The position numbers and the translations under genes were made by a program. A DNA stretch of 64,000 bases, from assembly GCF_003217495.1 (NCBI RefSeq), contig NZ_QJSW01000004.1, positions 124,001 through 188,000 of the forward strand, read 5' to 3'. Below the pieces are notes generated by a model that was not told the DNA's origin, made no database searches, and saw only the letters and a list, made by a program, of their open reading frames with translations. The DNA is from Paenibacillus barcinonensis (GTDB lineage Bacteria; Bacillota; Bacilli; Paenibacillales; Paenibacillaceae). Numbering within the stretch: the stretch's first letter is position 1; each line of letters begins with the position of its first letter. This document shows positions 35,937-44,562 of this stretch, in pieces.

Positions 35937-36557
35937 ATGTATTCATTGAACCCGGAAGAGATAACAGCCAAAGAAAACTATAAATTGATGAGTGGATCTG
36001 TCGTACCGCGTCCGATTGCCTTTGTAACTACGTTGTCCGATCATAATGGGGTCATCAACGCGGCGCCGTTTAGCTTTTTTAATGTGGTCAGCTCTGATCC
36101 TCCGCTCTTATCCATCGCGGTTGGACGCAAGAACGGGATCATGAAAGATACTGCACGCAACATCCTTGGGCATCCTGAACTGGTTGTGCATATTTGTGAT
36201 GAGCATATTATTAACGAGGTGAATGAGACAGCAGCGATTCTGGAGCCGCATGAAAGTGAACTGGAACGAACCGGGCTGACGACAGTTTCAAGTTCAATTG
36301 TCTCTGTACCGGGGATTCGGGAGGCTTTGATTCGTATGGAATGCAAGCTGTATCAGCATATTCCGATCTCAAATGATGAAGGCGTGCCTGTGAGCGATCT
36401 GCTTCTGGTGCGGATTGTGCAGTATCATTTCAGCGAACGGGTCTACCTTGCAGACAAAGGTTATATTCTGATGGATCAGTTAAAGCCTGTCAGTCGGTTG
36501 GCAGGTAATGATTATGCCAAGCTTGGTGAACGGTTCACCATTATTCGGCCCGAGTAG
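35937..36557 (+). CDS. Flavin reductase-like FMN-binding split-barrel protein
   Basis: The 206-residue protein belongs to the flavin reductase/DIM6-NTAB family. The FMN-binding region is LMSGSVVPRPIAFVTTLSDHNG with NAAPFSFFNVVSSDPPLLSI. GGGGAGGAGA precedes ATG 35937. Such proteins bind FMN and reduce flavin or other substrates with NAD(P)H, sometimes feeding a monooxygenase; no such partner is adjacent. It has its own promoter and terminator. Confidence 0.87.
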   Translation: MYSLNPEEITAKENYKLMSGSVVPRPIAFVTTLSDHNGVINAAPFSFFNVVSSDPPLLSIAVGRKNGIMKDTARNILGHPELVVHICDEHIINEVNETAAILEPHESELERTGLTTVSSSIVSVPGIREALIRMECKLYQHIPISNDEGVPVSDLLLVRIVQYHFSERVYLADKGYILMDQLKPVSRLAGNDYAKLGERFTIIRPE

Positions 36558-36586
36558 AGCATCCGATGGAATCATTGCAAAAGGAT

Positions 36587-36620
36587 GCCCCATGTGCAGC
36601 TCATGCATATGGGGCTTTTT
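36587..36620 (+). terminator. Terminator after flavin reductase gene
   Basis: GCCCCATGTGCA (36587-36598) pairs with TGCATATGGGGC (36604-36615), a 12-bp stem with one G-U, then T5. Confidence 0.88.
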
Positions 36621-36748
36621 GTGTTCAGGCGGTCGTTCGTCAGAAACATAATTCTGTTTCAGCTGGAATAGACTTGTACTACACAAAACACATGTCATTC
36701 TGTTCATAACGGAGAAAAATATAATTTGGGTTGCAGAGGAGTTGCGGT

Positions 36749-38905
36749 ATGGGATATCGGAGCCTGGCTGCCCTGATCAGTCGATATCCGTGGTTTATTA
36801 TTCTCAGCTGGGTGCTGGTCATCGGGATGTCAGCCGTCTGGGCCTGGAAGCTGCCTGATATTGTTCAGGATCATGGATTAAAGCTGGTTCAGGGGCAAGC
36901 GCAAGCCGTCGAGCAGATCATGGAGCAGGAGTATAATTTTCCACCTGATCCGGTTGTGCTACTGTTTCATAAACACCCGGATACTTCGATGAAGATGTTT
37001 AGAGATTGGCTCACCGAAAGTCTTTCCGCAGTCCGCACCTTGCCAGCCATATCCGCAGTGATTTCTCCTCTTGATGCTCATACACAGGGGAGGATGCTGC
37101 ATGAAGATCAGGCTTATGCGCTGCTTCATATGAATGCTGAGCCACGTCAAATAGGCTCTGTACTGAAGCAGCTCCGTGAACTTCTTAGCTCGGACGAGCA
37201 CACATATGTACCGGGAACCGTTCATCTGACAGGTAAGGCTGTCGTGCAACAGGATGTGAACCGGCTAAGCTTTCGTGACTTGGAGCGTGCCGAGATCGTG
37301 GGGGTGCCGATTGCGCTAATCGTTCTCTGTGTTGCATTCAGGGGTCTGTATGCGGCATGCATTGCTGTTATGATGGGCATCAGTGCGGTTATTACAGCGA
37401 TGGGTGTGACGTCTCTTCTTGGCTATCATCTGGAGCTGTCCAATTTTATTATCAACGTCATTCCGATGGTAGGCATGGCACTTAGCATTGATTTTGCGTT
37501 AATTATTTTGAGCAGGTACAGGGAGGAGCTCCAGCGGATTTATAAGAGAGAGGGTCAGTTTCATCTAGGGAGCAACAGTACGCTTCAGCGTGAACTGCTG
37601 CAGCAAAGCTTGCGTACAGCCGGACGTGCCGTATTGTTCTCGGCGGCCTGTGTATTACTCGGTTTACTGGGCTTGCTCTGGATCAGACTGCCGATGTTTC
37701 TAAGTGTATCCCTTGGAGCCACCATCGTTCTCGTTCTGTCATTGCTGTTAAATGTGACACTACTGCCTGCCATTCTTTCACTGAATGCAAACCGGATCTT
37801 CAGAAGCTTTTTATTGAAAAACAGCAGCCCACACCAATCAGCAGCGGAGGCAGGGCTTGAAGACAGCTTTTGGCACCGCTGGTCAGCGATGGTCATGAAA
37901 CATCCCGTATGGATGGGACTTGCAGGTACAACACTTTTGTTATGGTGTGTGTTTCCCGTTATACGGATGGAGCTAGCAGTTCCCGATGCTTCATCCTTGC
38001 CTGCCACAATGGAGTCACGTCAGGCAGCGGAGCAGATACAGCGTAATTTTGGTCAGGCAGGGATGTCGGTCATAGATATCGTGATTGGTGAAAAAGCAAA
38101 ACCTTTAACAGCCTCTCATTTGGAGCGAGCTGCTGACAAATTACGTGAGCTAAAGCAGGACCCGAGGGTCACAAGTATTCATTCCCTGTGGAACATCTCT
38201 GGCTCCTATATGCAATTAACGATTGGTGTACAAGGGGAGCCAGGTTCAGACGAGATGAGAGACTGGCTGAAGCAGGCCAGAGCGGCTGATTTGGGAGCAG
38301 GGCTTGAAGGCATCCCGATCCGTTATGGCGGTGAGGCAGTACATCAGGATGAGATTATACAGGAGGTTTTTCAGCGGTTGCCAAAAGTGCTCGTATTTGT
38401 CGTTGTAAGTAATTATTTGGTGCTGCTGCTAGCCTTTCGTTCACTGCTCATTCCGTTAAAAGCAATTGCGATGAACCTGCTCAGCCTCGCCGCTTCTTTC
38501 GGTATATTGGTATGGGTATTTAATGAAGGGCATCTCGGGATGCAGCCTTCCGCTGTTGCCATTATGATCCCCGTATTTATAGCAGGACTGGTATTTGGCA
38601 TATCCATGGATTATGGCGTATTTATGTTAAGCCGCATTCAGGAGGTTTACAGACAGACGGGTGAGAGTGATCTGGCTGTTCAGCAGGGACTAGCTTCTAC
38701 AGGACGTTTAATTACATCGGCTGCTGGCATTCTATTGTCTGTAACGGTCCCGTTTGCTTTTGCCGAAGTAGAGGGGGTACGGCAGCTTGGTATAGGCATT
38801 ACGGCAGCCGTACTCATTGACGTAACGATCATTCGGCTGGTGCTGGTCCCATCCTTGATGAAATTGATGGGGAGATGGAACTGGTGGCTGCCGGGTCGCC
38901 ATTGA
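36749..38905 (+). CDS. MMPL/RND-family membrane transporter (YdfJ-like)
   Basis: The 718-residue protein has two tandem RND-like halves. Each has an isolated helix, an extracellular domain and a five-helix cluster. Landmarks are LISRYPWFIILSWVLVIG at the start, SIDFALIILSRYREELQR in the first half and GISMDYGVFMLSRIQEVYR in the second. ATG 36749 follows GAGGAG; the TTG 36731 frame is rejected. MMPL proteins move lipids or hydrophobic compounds with the proton gradient. No regulator is adjacent; substrate unknown. Confidence 0.9.
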   Translation: MGYRSLAALISRYPWFIILSWVLVIGMSAVWAWKLPDIVQDHGLKLVQGQAQAVEQIMEQEYNFPPDPVVLLFHKHPDTSMKMFRDWLTESLSAVRTLPAISAVISPLDAHTQGRMLHEDQAYALLHMNAEPRQIGSVLKQLRELLSSDEHTYVPGTVHLTGKAVVQQDVNRLSFRDLERAEIVGVPIALIVLCVAFRGLYAACIAVMMGISAVITAMGVTSLLGYHLELSNFIINVIPMVGMALSIDFALIILSRYREELQRIYKREGQFHLGSNSTLQRELLQQSLRTAGRAVLFSAACVLLGLLGLLWIRLPMFLSVSLGATIVLVLSLLLNVTLLPAILSLNANRIFRSFLLKNSSPHQSAAEAGLEDSFWHRWSAMVMKHPVWMGLAGTTLLLWCVFPVIRMELAVPDASSLPATMESRQAAEQIQRNFGQAGMSVIDIVIGEKAKPLTASHLERAADKLRELKQDPRVTSIHSLWNISGSYMQLTIGVQGEPGSDEMRDWLKQARAADLGAGLEGIPIRYGGEAVHQDEIIQEVFQRLPKVLVFVVVSNYLVLLLAFRSLLIPLKAIAMNLLSLAASFGILVWVFNEGHLGMQPSAVAIMIPVFIAGLVFGISMDYGVFMLSRIQEVYRQTGESDLAVQQGLASTGRLITSAAGILLSVTVPFAFAEVEGVRQLGIGITAAVLIDVTIIRLVLVPSLMKLMGRWNWWLPGRH

Positions 38906-38925
38906 TGGGATTCATAATAATAAAC

Positions 38926-38965
38926 GGTATTCCTGAGCAGTGCATTGGCCGAGGATACCTTTTTT
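38926..38965 (+). terminator. Terminator after MMPL gene
   Basis: GGTATTCCT (38926-38934) pairs with AGGATACC (38952-38959) with one bulge, then T6. Confidence 0.7.
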
Positions 38966-39075
38966 AGATCAAAGGTAGCGCTGCTGTCCATTCTGATACT
39001 ATAATAGACAGAGGTTACCAAATATTTCAAATCACGCTCTGTACTATTCCAGCAAACATAGGAGGGACACGCACA

Positions 39076-40095
39076 ATGTCCGAGATCGAAGCTTATTTGC
39101 AGCAACAAACCCAAATTCGCGGCCGTTCTGCTTATCATGAAGACCTGTCTTTGGAGTCATGGCGTATGGAGCTGCGCCACCATGTACAAGAGAGACTGGG
39201 AAATATTCCGGCGGTAGCAGCAGCCTTAAATCCGGTGCCAATTGAACGTGTGACGTGTGACGGTTATATCCGTGAACGGGTAGAGATTACAACCTATGCA
39301 GGCTTGCGAATGCCTGTGTATGTTTTGATCCCCAATAATGTAAGCGTTACCGAAAAGGGTCTGCCCGCGATTGTAGCATGTCATGGACATGGGTATGGCA
39401 GCCGGGAAATCTGCGGTTTGGAGCCTGACGGCTCACCTCGGGTCGGAGAACCCGGATTGCACAAGGATTTTGCGGTTGCTCTTGTGAAGCGGGGGTATGT
39501 CGTTGCAGCGCCGGAGCTGCTCGGATTTGGTGATCGCAGGCTGGAGGAGGATCGTGATGCGCCCCCGGGAGCAAGCTCCTGTACGAAAATTGCAGCCCAT
39601 CTGCTCATGGCAGGCCAAACCCTCGCCGGTCATCGGGTATACGAAACAACACGTGTGCTGGATTATCTGTCGACTCGGTCAGAAGTAGACTCCAATCGGA
39701 TCGGGAGCATGGGTATATCTGGGGGTGGACTGGTTACAGCCTTTACAGCCGCACTGGATGAACGTTGTCAAGTCGCTGTTGTCAGTGGTTACGCCAGCAC
39801 ATTCCACGGAAGCATTCTGGATCGCAACCATTGTCTTGACAATTATATCCCAGGGATTTTGCAGGAAGCCGAGTTGCCAGACATCATCGGCTTGATCGCT
39901 CCGCGCCCACTATTTCTGGAGATTGGCAGCGAGGATAAGGTCTTTCCCCTTCATTCGGCACATGAGGCTCATCAACGTTTGAAAATGATCTATACCCATG
40001 CCGGGGCTGAGCAAGCACTGGATGCAGATTATTTTGACGGTGGACATGAGATTAGCGGTGCGAAGGTCTATGACTGGCTTGACAAGGTGTTGTAG
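39076..40095 (+). CDS. Alpha/beta hydrolase (dienelactone hydrolase/acetyl esterase-like)
   Basis: This 339-residue cytoplasmic hydrolase has the oxyanion region IVACHGHGYGSREICG, the nucleophile elbow SMGISGGGLVTAF (Ser), and a late Asp/His pair in GSEDKVFPLHSAH and FDGGHEISG. The motif pattern fits the Abhydrolase_7/acetyl-xylan-esterase-like group. AGGAGGG lies before ATG 39076. It sits 74 bases upstream of a secreted GDSL esterase, possibly one transcript for deacetylating plant polysaccharide fragments (inference). Confidence 0.83.
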   Translation: MSEIEAYLQQQTQIRGRSAYHEDLSLESWRMELRHHVQERLGNIPAVAAALNPVPIERVTCDGYIRERVEITTYAGLRMPVYVLIPNNVSVTEKGLPAIVACHGHGYGSREICGLEPDGSPRVGEPGLHKDFAVALVKRGYVVAAPELLGFGDRRLEEDRDAPPGASSCTKIAAHLLMAGQTLAGHRVYETTRVLDYLSTRSEVDSNRIGSMGISGGGLVTAFTAALDERCQVAVVSGYASTFHGSILDRNHCLDNYIPGILQEAELPDIIGLIAPRPLFLEIGSEDKVFPLHSAHEAHQRLKMIYTHAGAEQALDADYFDGGHEISGAKVYDWLDKVL

Positions 40096-40169
40096 GTTGT
40101 TGGGCAAAAGCTTGAGCAAGCTCAAATGCACCCATGGAAGTATCTAAAATTTGAGAGGAGCGGTGAAGG

Positions 40170-41342
40170 GTGAGATGGTCAACCTCTTTAAAAATGATGC
40201 TGTGTACGGTTCTTGCAACAAGTGTGATTGCAGTTGGATGGGGAAGTAAGGGTGGACAGGTTGCCGAAGCTGCTGGAGATCAGTACAAATTTGATTTTGG
40301 TGCAGGGGCGGTAGAGAACGGATATACAGGGGTATCGGCAACGGAGGCTTACACGCCTTCGAAGGGGTACGGCTTCAATACACCGGCGAATATGAGAAAT
40401 GTATCGGCATCAGGTAGCGGTGTTCGAAGTGATGCGGTTCAATTCATGACGTTTGGTACCAAAAGCAATAACACATTTAACGTTGATCTTCCTAATGGAC
40501 TGTATGAAGTTAAAGTGATTCTGGGTAACACCGCGAGAGCCAGTGTCGCAGCAGAAGGGGTATACCAGATCATGAATATGACGGGCAACGGGGCAACCGA
40601 TCAATTCCAGATTCCGATCACAGACGGACAATTGAATCTGCTGGTGACTGAGGGCAAAGCGGGTACGGCATTTACACTGAGCGCACTGGAGATTCGCAAG
40701 CTTTCGAATCAGCCCGTTACGAATCGTACGATCTACATTGGCGGGGATTCTACAGTATGTAACTATTATCCACTGAGCAGCAGCACACAAGGAGGATGGG
40801 GGCAGCTGTTGCCGTCTTATGTAAACAATACGACCTTTCAGGTGCGAAATATGGCAACGAGCGGTCAGATTGCCAGAGGATTTCGCGATGATGGTCAGAT
40901 GGAGGCCATCCTGAAGTATATTAAACCGGGTGATTACTTCATTTTGCAGCTTGGCATCAACGATACTAACACCAAGAACAATACGACGGAAGCGCAGTTC
41001 AAAGAAATTATGCGGGAGATGGTCCAAAAAGCGAAGAGCAAAGGGGCAACAGTCGTTCTCTCTACCCCTCAAGGTCGAGCTACTGACTTTAATGCATCCA
41101 ATGTGCATCAGGCAGAGAATCGCTGGTATAATGCCTCTACACGTGCTCTGGCAATGGAAGAAGGAGTTACGCTTGTGGATTTGAACAAGCTAAGCTCGGC
41201 TTACTTTACTTCTATTGGTCCCGCTGCAACACTCGCCTTGTATATGAATGGTGACAGTCTGCATCCGAACCGGCAAGGGGCAGCGCAGCTGGCGCGAATC
41301 GTAGCTGCGGACCTGAAACGTCAAGGATTAAGCGGCTTCTGA
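40170..41342 (+). CDS. Secreted GDSL/SGNH esterase, rhamnogalacturonan acetylesterase-like
   Basis: The 390-residue exported protein has a signal peptide (~1-35, cleavage near VAEA-AG), an N-terminal beta domain (~36-185, YKFDFGAGAVENGYTGVSAT) and an SGNH hydrolase domain (~190-390). Catalytic blocks are IGGDSTVCNYYP (Ser), NMATSGQ (Gly), LQLGINDTNT (Asn) and GDSLHPNRQG (Asp/His). This order matches CE12 rhamnogalacturonan acetylesterases such as YxiM of Bacillus, which remove acetyl groups from pectin. The start is GTG 40170 with AGAGGAG 10 bases upstream. A strong terminator follows. Confidence 0.9.
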   Translation: MRWSTSLKMMLCTVLATSVIAVGWGSKGGQVAEAAGDQYKFDFGAGAVENGYTGVSATEAYTPSKGYGFNTPANMRNVSASGSGVRSDAVQFMTFGTKSNNTFNVDLPNGLYEVKVILGNTARASVAAEGVYQIMNMTGNGATDQFQIPITDGQLNLLVTEGKAGTAFTLSALEIRKLSNQPVTNRTIYIGGDSTVCNYYPLSSSTQGGWGQLLPSYVNNTTFQVRNMATSGQIARGFRDDGQMEAILKYIKPGDYFILQLGINDTNTKNNTTEAQFKEIMREMVQKAKSKGATVVLSTPQGRATDFNASNVHQAENRWYNASTRALAMEEGVTLVDLNKLSSAYFTSIGPAATLALYMNGDSLHPNRQGAAQLARIVAADLKRQGLSGF

Positions 41343-41419
41343 TAAGAGAGTAGTTTGGTGGGTAAGTTCTATCTGTATCGAAGTATACAAACAATATTAA
41401 TATTTAGGTTATAACGGAA

Positions 41420-41466
41420 ATCCCCCGGTGGAAAGCCGCATAGGAGCGGTACCTCCGGGGGATTTT
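41420..41466 (+). terminator. Terminator after the GDSL esterase gene
   Basis: ATCCCCCGG (41420-41428) pairs with CCGGGGGAT (41455-41463), with inner complementarity, then TTTT. Confidence 0.9.
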
Positions 41467-41524
41467 GTTTACTTTATATTCGCTACTATATAAGTTGAAT
41501 TATTTTTTACACATTAACGGAGAG

Positions 41525-41566
41525 GACAGAAAAAACCTGGAGAAGCGAAGCGTTGGTTATTCTGTC
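41525..41566. repeat. Intergenic hairpin sharing AGAAGCGAAGCG with the glgD-glgP element
   Basis: GACAGAA (41525-41531) and TTCTGTC (41560-41566), plus inner AACC/GGTT, form a hairpin whose loop holds AGAAGCGAAGCG (41541-41552). The same 12-mer lies in the palindrome at 1784-1900. It sits in the convergent gap between the GDSL gene and mrpG. Confidence 0.5.
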
Positions 41567-41608
41567 ATCGGAGTGTCCAGTGTGAACCTCCTAATTCAGT
41601 TTATTAGA

Positions 41609-42001
41609 CTACTCCATCATATCCTTTGCTTCGTGATTCATCTTTTTGCCTTTTAATAACGGCTCCAACTCATCCTGCACACTTTGCTCCCAGAGTGGCA
41701 CATCGGTACGATAAGCTGCCCGGCCATTCAGGTGTCCCGCCACAGGAGCTGTGATGAATACAAACAAAATTCCGAGCAGCAGGCGTGCGCTGATGTAATT
41801 GTCAAAATACCAAAAGAAGAAAAATGCACCGCTCAGAACACAAAATACACCAAGCGTCATGCTTTTGGTGGCTGCATGTGCCCTTAAATATACATCTGGC
41901 AGGCGAAGGAGTCCGAAGGCACTGAGCGCACTGAGCAGGGCGCCAAGCAGTACCAGCAGACCAATCGCTGTCTCAGCGGTTCCGCTAACGATCTCCTTCA
42001 T
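41609..42001 (-). CDS. mrpG: Na+/H+ antiporter subunit MrpG
   Basis: This 130-residue subunit has three helices and the family features LLRLPDVYLRAHAATKSMTLG and LGILFVFITAPVAGHLNGRAAYR. The start at 42001 lies inside the end of mrpF, with AAGGAG-like sequence upstream; the longer frame to 42043 would overlap mrpF further. MrpG is the last subunit of the multi-protein Mrp complex, which exchanges cytoplasmic Na+ for protons. It closes the minus-strand operon. Confidence 0.92.
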   Translation of the reverse strand: MKEIVSGTAETAIGLLVLLGALLSALSAFGLLRLPDVYLRAHAATKSMTLGVFCVLSGAFFFFWYFDNYISARLLLGILFVFITAPVAGHLNGRAAYRTDVPLWEQSVQDELEPLLKGKKMNHEAKDMME

Positions 42002-42269
42002 TTTTGAACACCGCCCCTCGTTCGATATAACGTGCAAATGCAACCGTGCTTAAAAAAGCCAGTATGCCGATTAGCAATATGATATCCAGATATGCCTGCG
42101 TTTGCAGCATCATCGACAATACAGCTACAATCGCGATAACGTTGATTCCAATCGTATCCAGCGCAGTTATTCGGTCAGCCATGGAAGGGCCGCGGAGCAC
42201 GCGATACAGACAAGCCAGAATAGCCAGAGACAGAATGAGTAGTGAAATAAACAGCAGCGAGGATAACAT
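41985..42269 (-). CDS. mrpF: Na+/H+ antiporter subunit MrpF
   Basis: The 94-residue, three-helix subunit is recognised by YRVLRGPSMADRITALDTIG. Its ATG overlaps the mrpE stop by one base (TAATG), indicating translational coupling, and its end overlaps mrpG by 17 bases. Confidence 0.93.
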   Translation of the reverse strand: MLSSLLFISLLILSLAILACLYRVLRGPSMADRITALDTIGINVIAIVAVLSMMLQTQAYLDIILLIGILAFLSTVAFARYIERGAVFKNEGDR

Positions 42270-42751
42270 TAACGTGTCACCTCCATAATTGCTTTTTCGA
42301 ACGTGTTCTGGATGTCGTCTCTCATTTTTCCCTCGTCCTTGATATCCAGTGCGTGAATAAAGAGCTTGCGCTGATTGCCGGAAATTTCAAGGGGCAGCGA
42401 TCCTGGTGTTAACGAGATCAGCAGGCAGAGCAGGGTGACTTCCCAATCGGAGGACAGCTGGGTCCGATAGGTGAAGATCCCTGGACGAATATCCAGTCTG
42501 GGCTTGATAATCTCGCGAATAACGCCGATGCTTGCCCGAACAAGTTCTTTAAAAAGCAGAAGCAGCAGCTTGAAAATGGCCCAGACCCGTACAAGGTAGA
42601 AGCGCTGCGGGAAGAAACGGCGCATGCCTCCGATCAGGAGAAGTCCGAGCATATATCCTATGAGAAAACCGATCCCGTTCCATGTATTGTTCAGAAACAT
42701 CCAGACAAAGGCAATGATGAGATTGAGCACAATCTGAAAGGCCATAGACAT
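42269..42751 (-). CDS. mrpE: Na+/H+ antiporter subunit MrpE
   Basis: The 160-residue subunit has the MrpE pattern: membrane helices (FQIVLNLIIAFVWMF), then RPGIFTYRTQLSSDWEVTLL and LISLTPGSLPLEI. AAGGAG overlaps the end of mrpD, and the start follows the mrpD stop directly. MrpE is needed for complex assembly and function. Confidence 0.93.
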   Translation of the reverse strand: MSMAFQIVLNLIIAFVWMFLNNTWNGIGFLIGYMLGLLLIGGMRRFFPQRFYLVRVWAIFKLLLLLFKELVRASIGVIREIIKPRLDIRPGIFTYRTQLSSDWEVTLLCLLISLTPGSLPLEISGNQRKLFIHALDIKDEGKMRDDIQNTFEKAIMEVTR

Positions 42752-44230
42752 CTACTCCTTCAATACCGCATCAATATAAATATTGGGATGCAGCAGAATA
42801 TCGCCTGCGCGGGAGGTCAGCTGGAACATGCCTTCAGCGCCCAAGCCCATGACGATGATAAATGCAAATAGGATGCCGGCGGGGATAAGCAGCCCGTTCA
42901 CCGCGTAAGGTCGGCGTGTCATTCCCGCAGGAGGTTCACCCCAGAACGCCTGAATGAAGATGCGTAATACCGAATATAGCATAAGCAGGCTGGACAGCAC
43001 GGCTATCCCGGTCAGACCATACAGCCCGGCCTCCAGACCGCCTTCAAAGAGCAGCAGCTTGCCAGGGAAGCCACTGAACGGCGGCAGGCCGGCAAGCGCA
43101 AGTGCGCTGATGAAGAACATCCAGCCGAGCATCGGATAACGCTGGATCAGCCCGCCCATATTGTCGAGCTTGGATGTGCCCGCTACTGCAATCAAGGCAC
43201 CGCCAAGCAGAAATAACAAGGTTTTGATCAGCATGTCATGCAGCATATAGAACAGCAGACCCTCCAGAGCGGAACGACTTGCAGCAGCCATGCCGAATGC
43301 AACGAATCCAACCCCGGCAACGACGTTATAGATCAAAATTTTGTTCACGTCACGATACGAGATCGCCCCGATGACGCCCAGAACCATCGTTGCTCCGGCC
43401 ATCCAGCCAATCAAGGCATGGAAGAAATCGGGATCATGATAGAAGATCAACGTAAACGTCCGTACAATCGCATACAGCCCGACCTTCGTAAGCAATCCGG
43501 CGAATAGTGCTGTAACAACAGCTGGCGGCGCCGCATAAGAGCCGGACAACCAGAAGAACAGAAACAACCCGGCTTTGATACTGAATACGATCAGGAAAAG
43601 GACTGCAATTAACGTGACGACTCCGCTCTGTCCCACTTCGCCAATGCGAACCGACAAGTCGGCCATATTTAGTGTGCCTGTAATGGAATACAGGAAGCCA
43701 ATCGAGGCCACAAACAAGGCAGAGGACACGATGTTAATCAATACATATTTGATTGTTTCCCGAAGCTGCCTCTCTGTACCTCCGAGTACAATCAGTGCAT
43801 AGGAGGAGATGAGCATCAATTCAAAGCTGACAAACAGATTAAACAAATCGCCTGTCAGAAATGATGCGTTTACACCTGCAATCAGGAAATGAAAGAAGGG
43901 GTAGAAGTGATGCTGCTCTCGTTCCCTGTTGATGCTTCGAAATGCGTAGAGCAGGCAGGCGAGCGCAATAATCGAAGAAGCCACAACGAGCAGGGCTGCA
44001 ACCATATCGGCAACAAGCACAATACCGTACGGAGGCGCCCAGCCACCCATGTTTAGCGTAACTATGCCAGACTGTGTGACACGTGTAATGAGCAGGGTGG
44101 ATACGGTGGCGGTGGCCAAAAGGCCAATCACGCTGACGAAACGCTGCACATTTATTTTGCGGAAGAACAGCAATGCAATGACGCCTGTGATCAGTGGAAA
44201 CAGAATGGGCAGAACGACAAGATTACTCAT
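42752..44230 (-). CDS. mrpD: Na+/H+ antiporter subunit MrpD
   Basis: This 492-residue subunit has about 14 helices and is homologous to the proton-pumping NuoL/M/N subunits of complex I. Landmarks include GVNASFLTGDLFNLFVSFEL (with the conserved Glu in a membrane helix), NIVSSALFVASIGFLY and GGTERQLRETIKYVLI. It overlaps the mrpC end by 8 bases. MrpA and MrpD carry the ion-translocation paths. Confidence 0.94.
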   Translation of the reverse strand: MSNLVVLPILFPLITGVIALLFFRKINVQRFVSVIGLLATATVSTLLITRVTQSGIVTLNMGGWAPPYGIVLVADMVAALLVVASSIIALACLLYAFRSINREREQHHFYPFFHFLIAGVNASFLTGDLFNLFVSFELMLISSYALIVLGGTERQLRETIKYVLINIVSSALFVASIGFLYSITGTLNMADLSVRIGEVGQSGVVTLIAVLFLIVFSIKAGLFLFFWLSGSYAAPPAVVTALFAGLLTKVGLYAIVRTFTLIFYHDPDFFHALIGWMAGATMVLGVIGAISYRDVNKILIYNVVAGVGFVAFGMAAASRSALEGLLFYMLHDMLIKTLLFLLGGALIAVAGTSKLDNMGGLIQRYPMLGWMFFISALALAGLPPFSGFPGKLLLFEGGLEAGLYGLTGIAVLSSLLMLYSVLRIFIQAFWGEPPAGMTRRPYAVNGLLIPAGILFAFIIVMGLGAEGMFQLTSRAGDILLHPNIYIDAVLKE

Positions 44231-44561
44231 ATGGCCGCCCCCTGACTTCTTCCATATCGTCTGTTTGCAGCTTCAGATATGAACGATAGGAGAGTACAAA
44301 GAAGAAAGCGGTCAGTCCAAAATTGATCACAATAGACGTCAGAATCAGTGCTTGTGGAAGCGGATCAACGTATTTCTCAGCCATTTCTCCCAGCAGCGGA
44401 GGTGCGCCGGTTTTGAGACGTGACATTGTAATCAGAAGCAGATGCACGCCATGCGTAAGTATGGACATGCCAAGCACGATACGGAGCAGGCTCCGTGACA
44501 AGATTAAAAAGACGGCAACCGCGAACAGAATGCCCACGGCCACACACATCAATATCTCCAT
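44223..44561 (-). CDS. mrpC: Na+/H+ antiporter subunit MrpC
   Basis: The 112-residue NuoK-like subunit has three helices and the family stretch VLGMSILTHGVHLLLI with DPLPQALILTSIVINFG. It starts directly after the fused mrpA-mrpB gene. Confidence 0.93.
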   Translation of the reverse strand: MEILMCVAVGILFAVAVFLILSRSLLRIVLGMSILTHGVHLLLITMSRLKTGAPPLLGEMAEKYVDPLPQALILTSIVINFGLTAFFFVLSYRSYLKLQTDDMEEVRGRPYE

Positions 44562-44562
44562 A

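Noticed and set aside
35749-35949. A 66-codon ORF ahead of the flavin reductase gene
   Set aside because: It contains that gene's promoter and ribosome site and overlaps its start.
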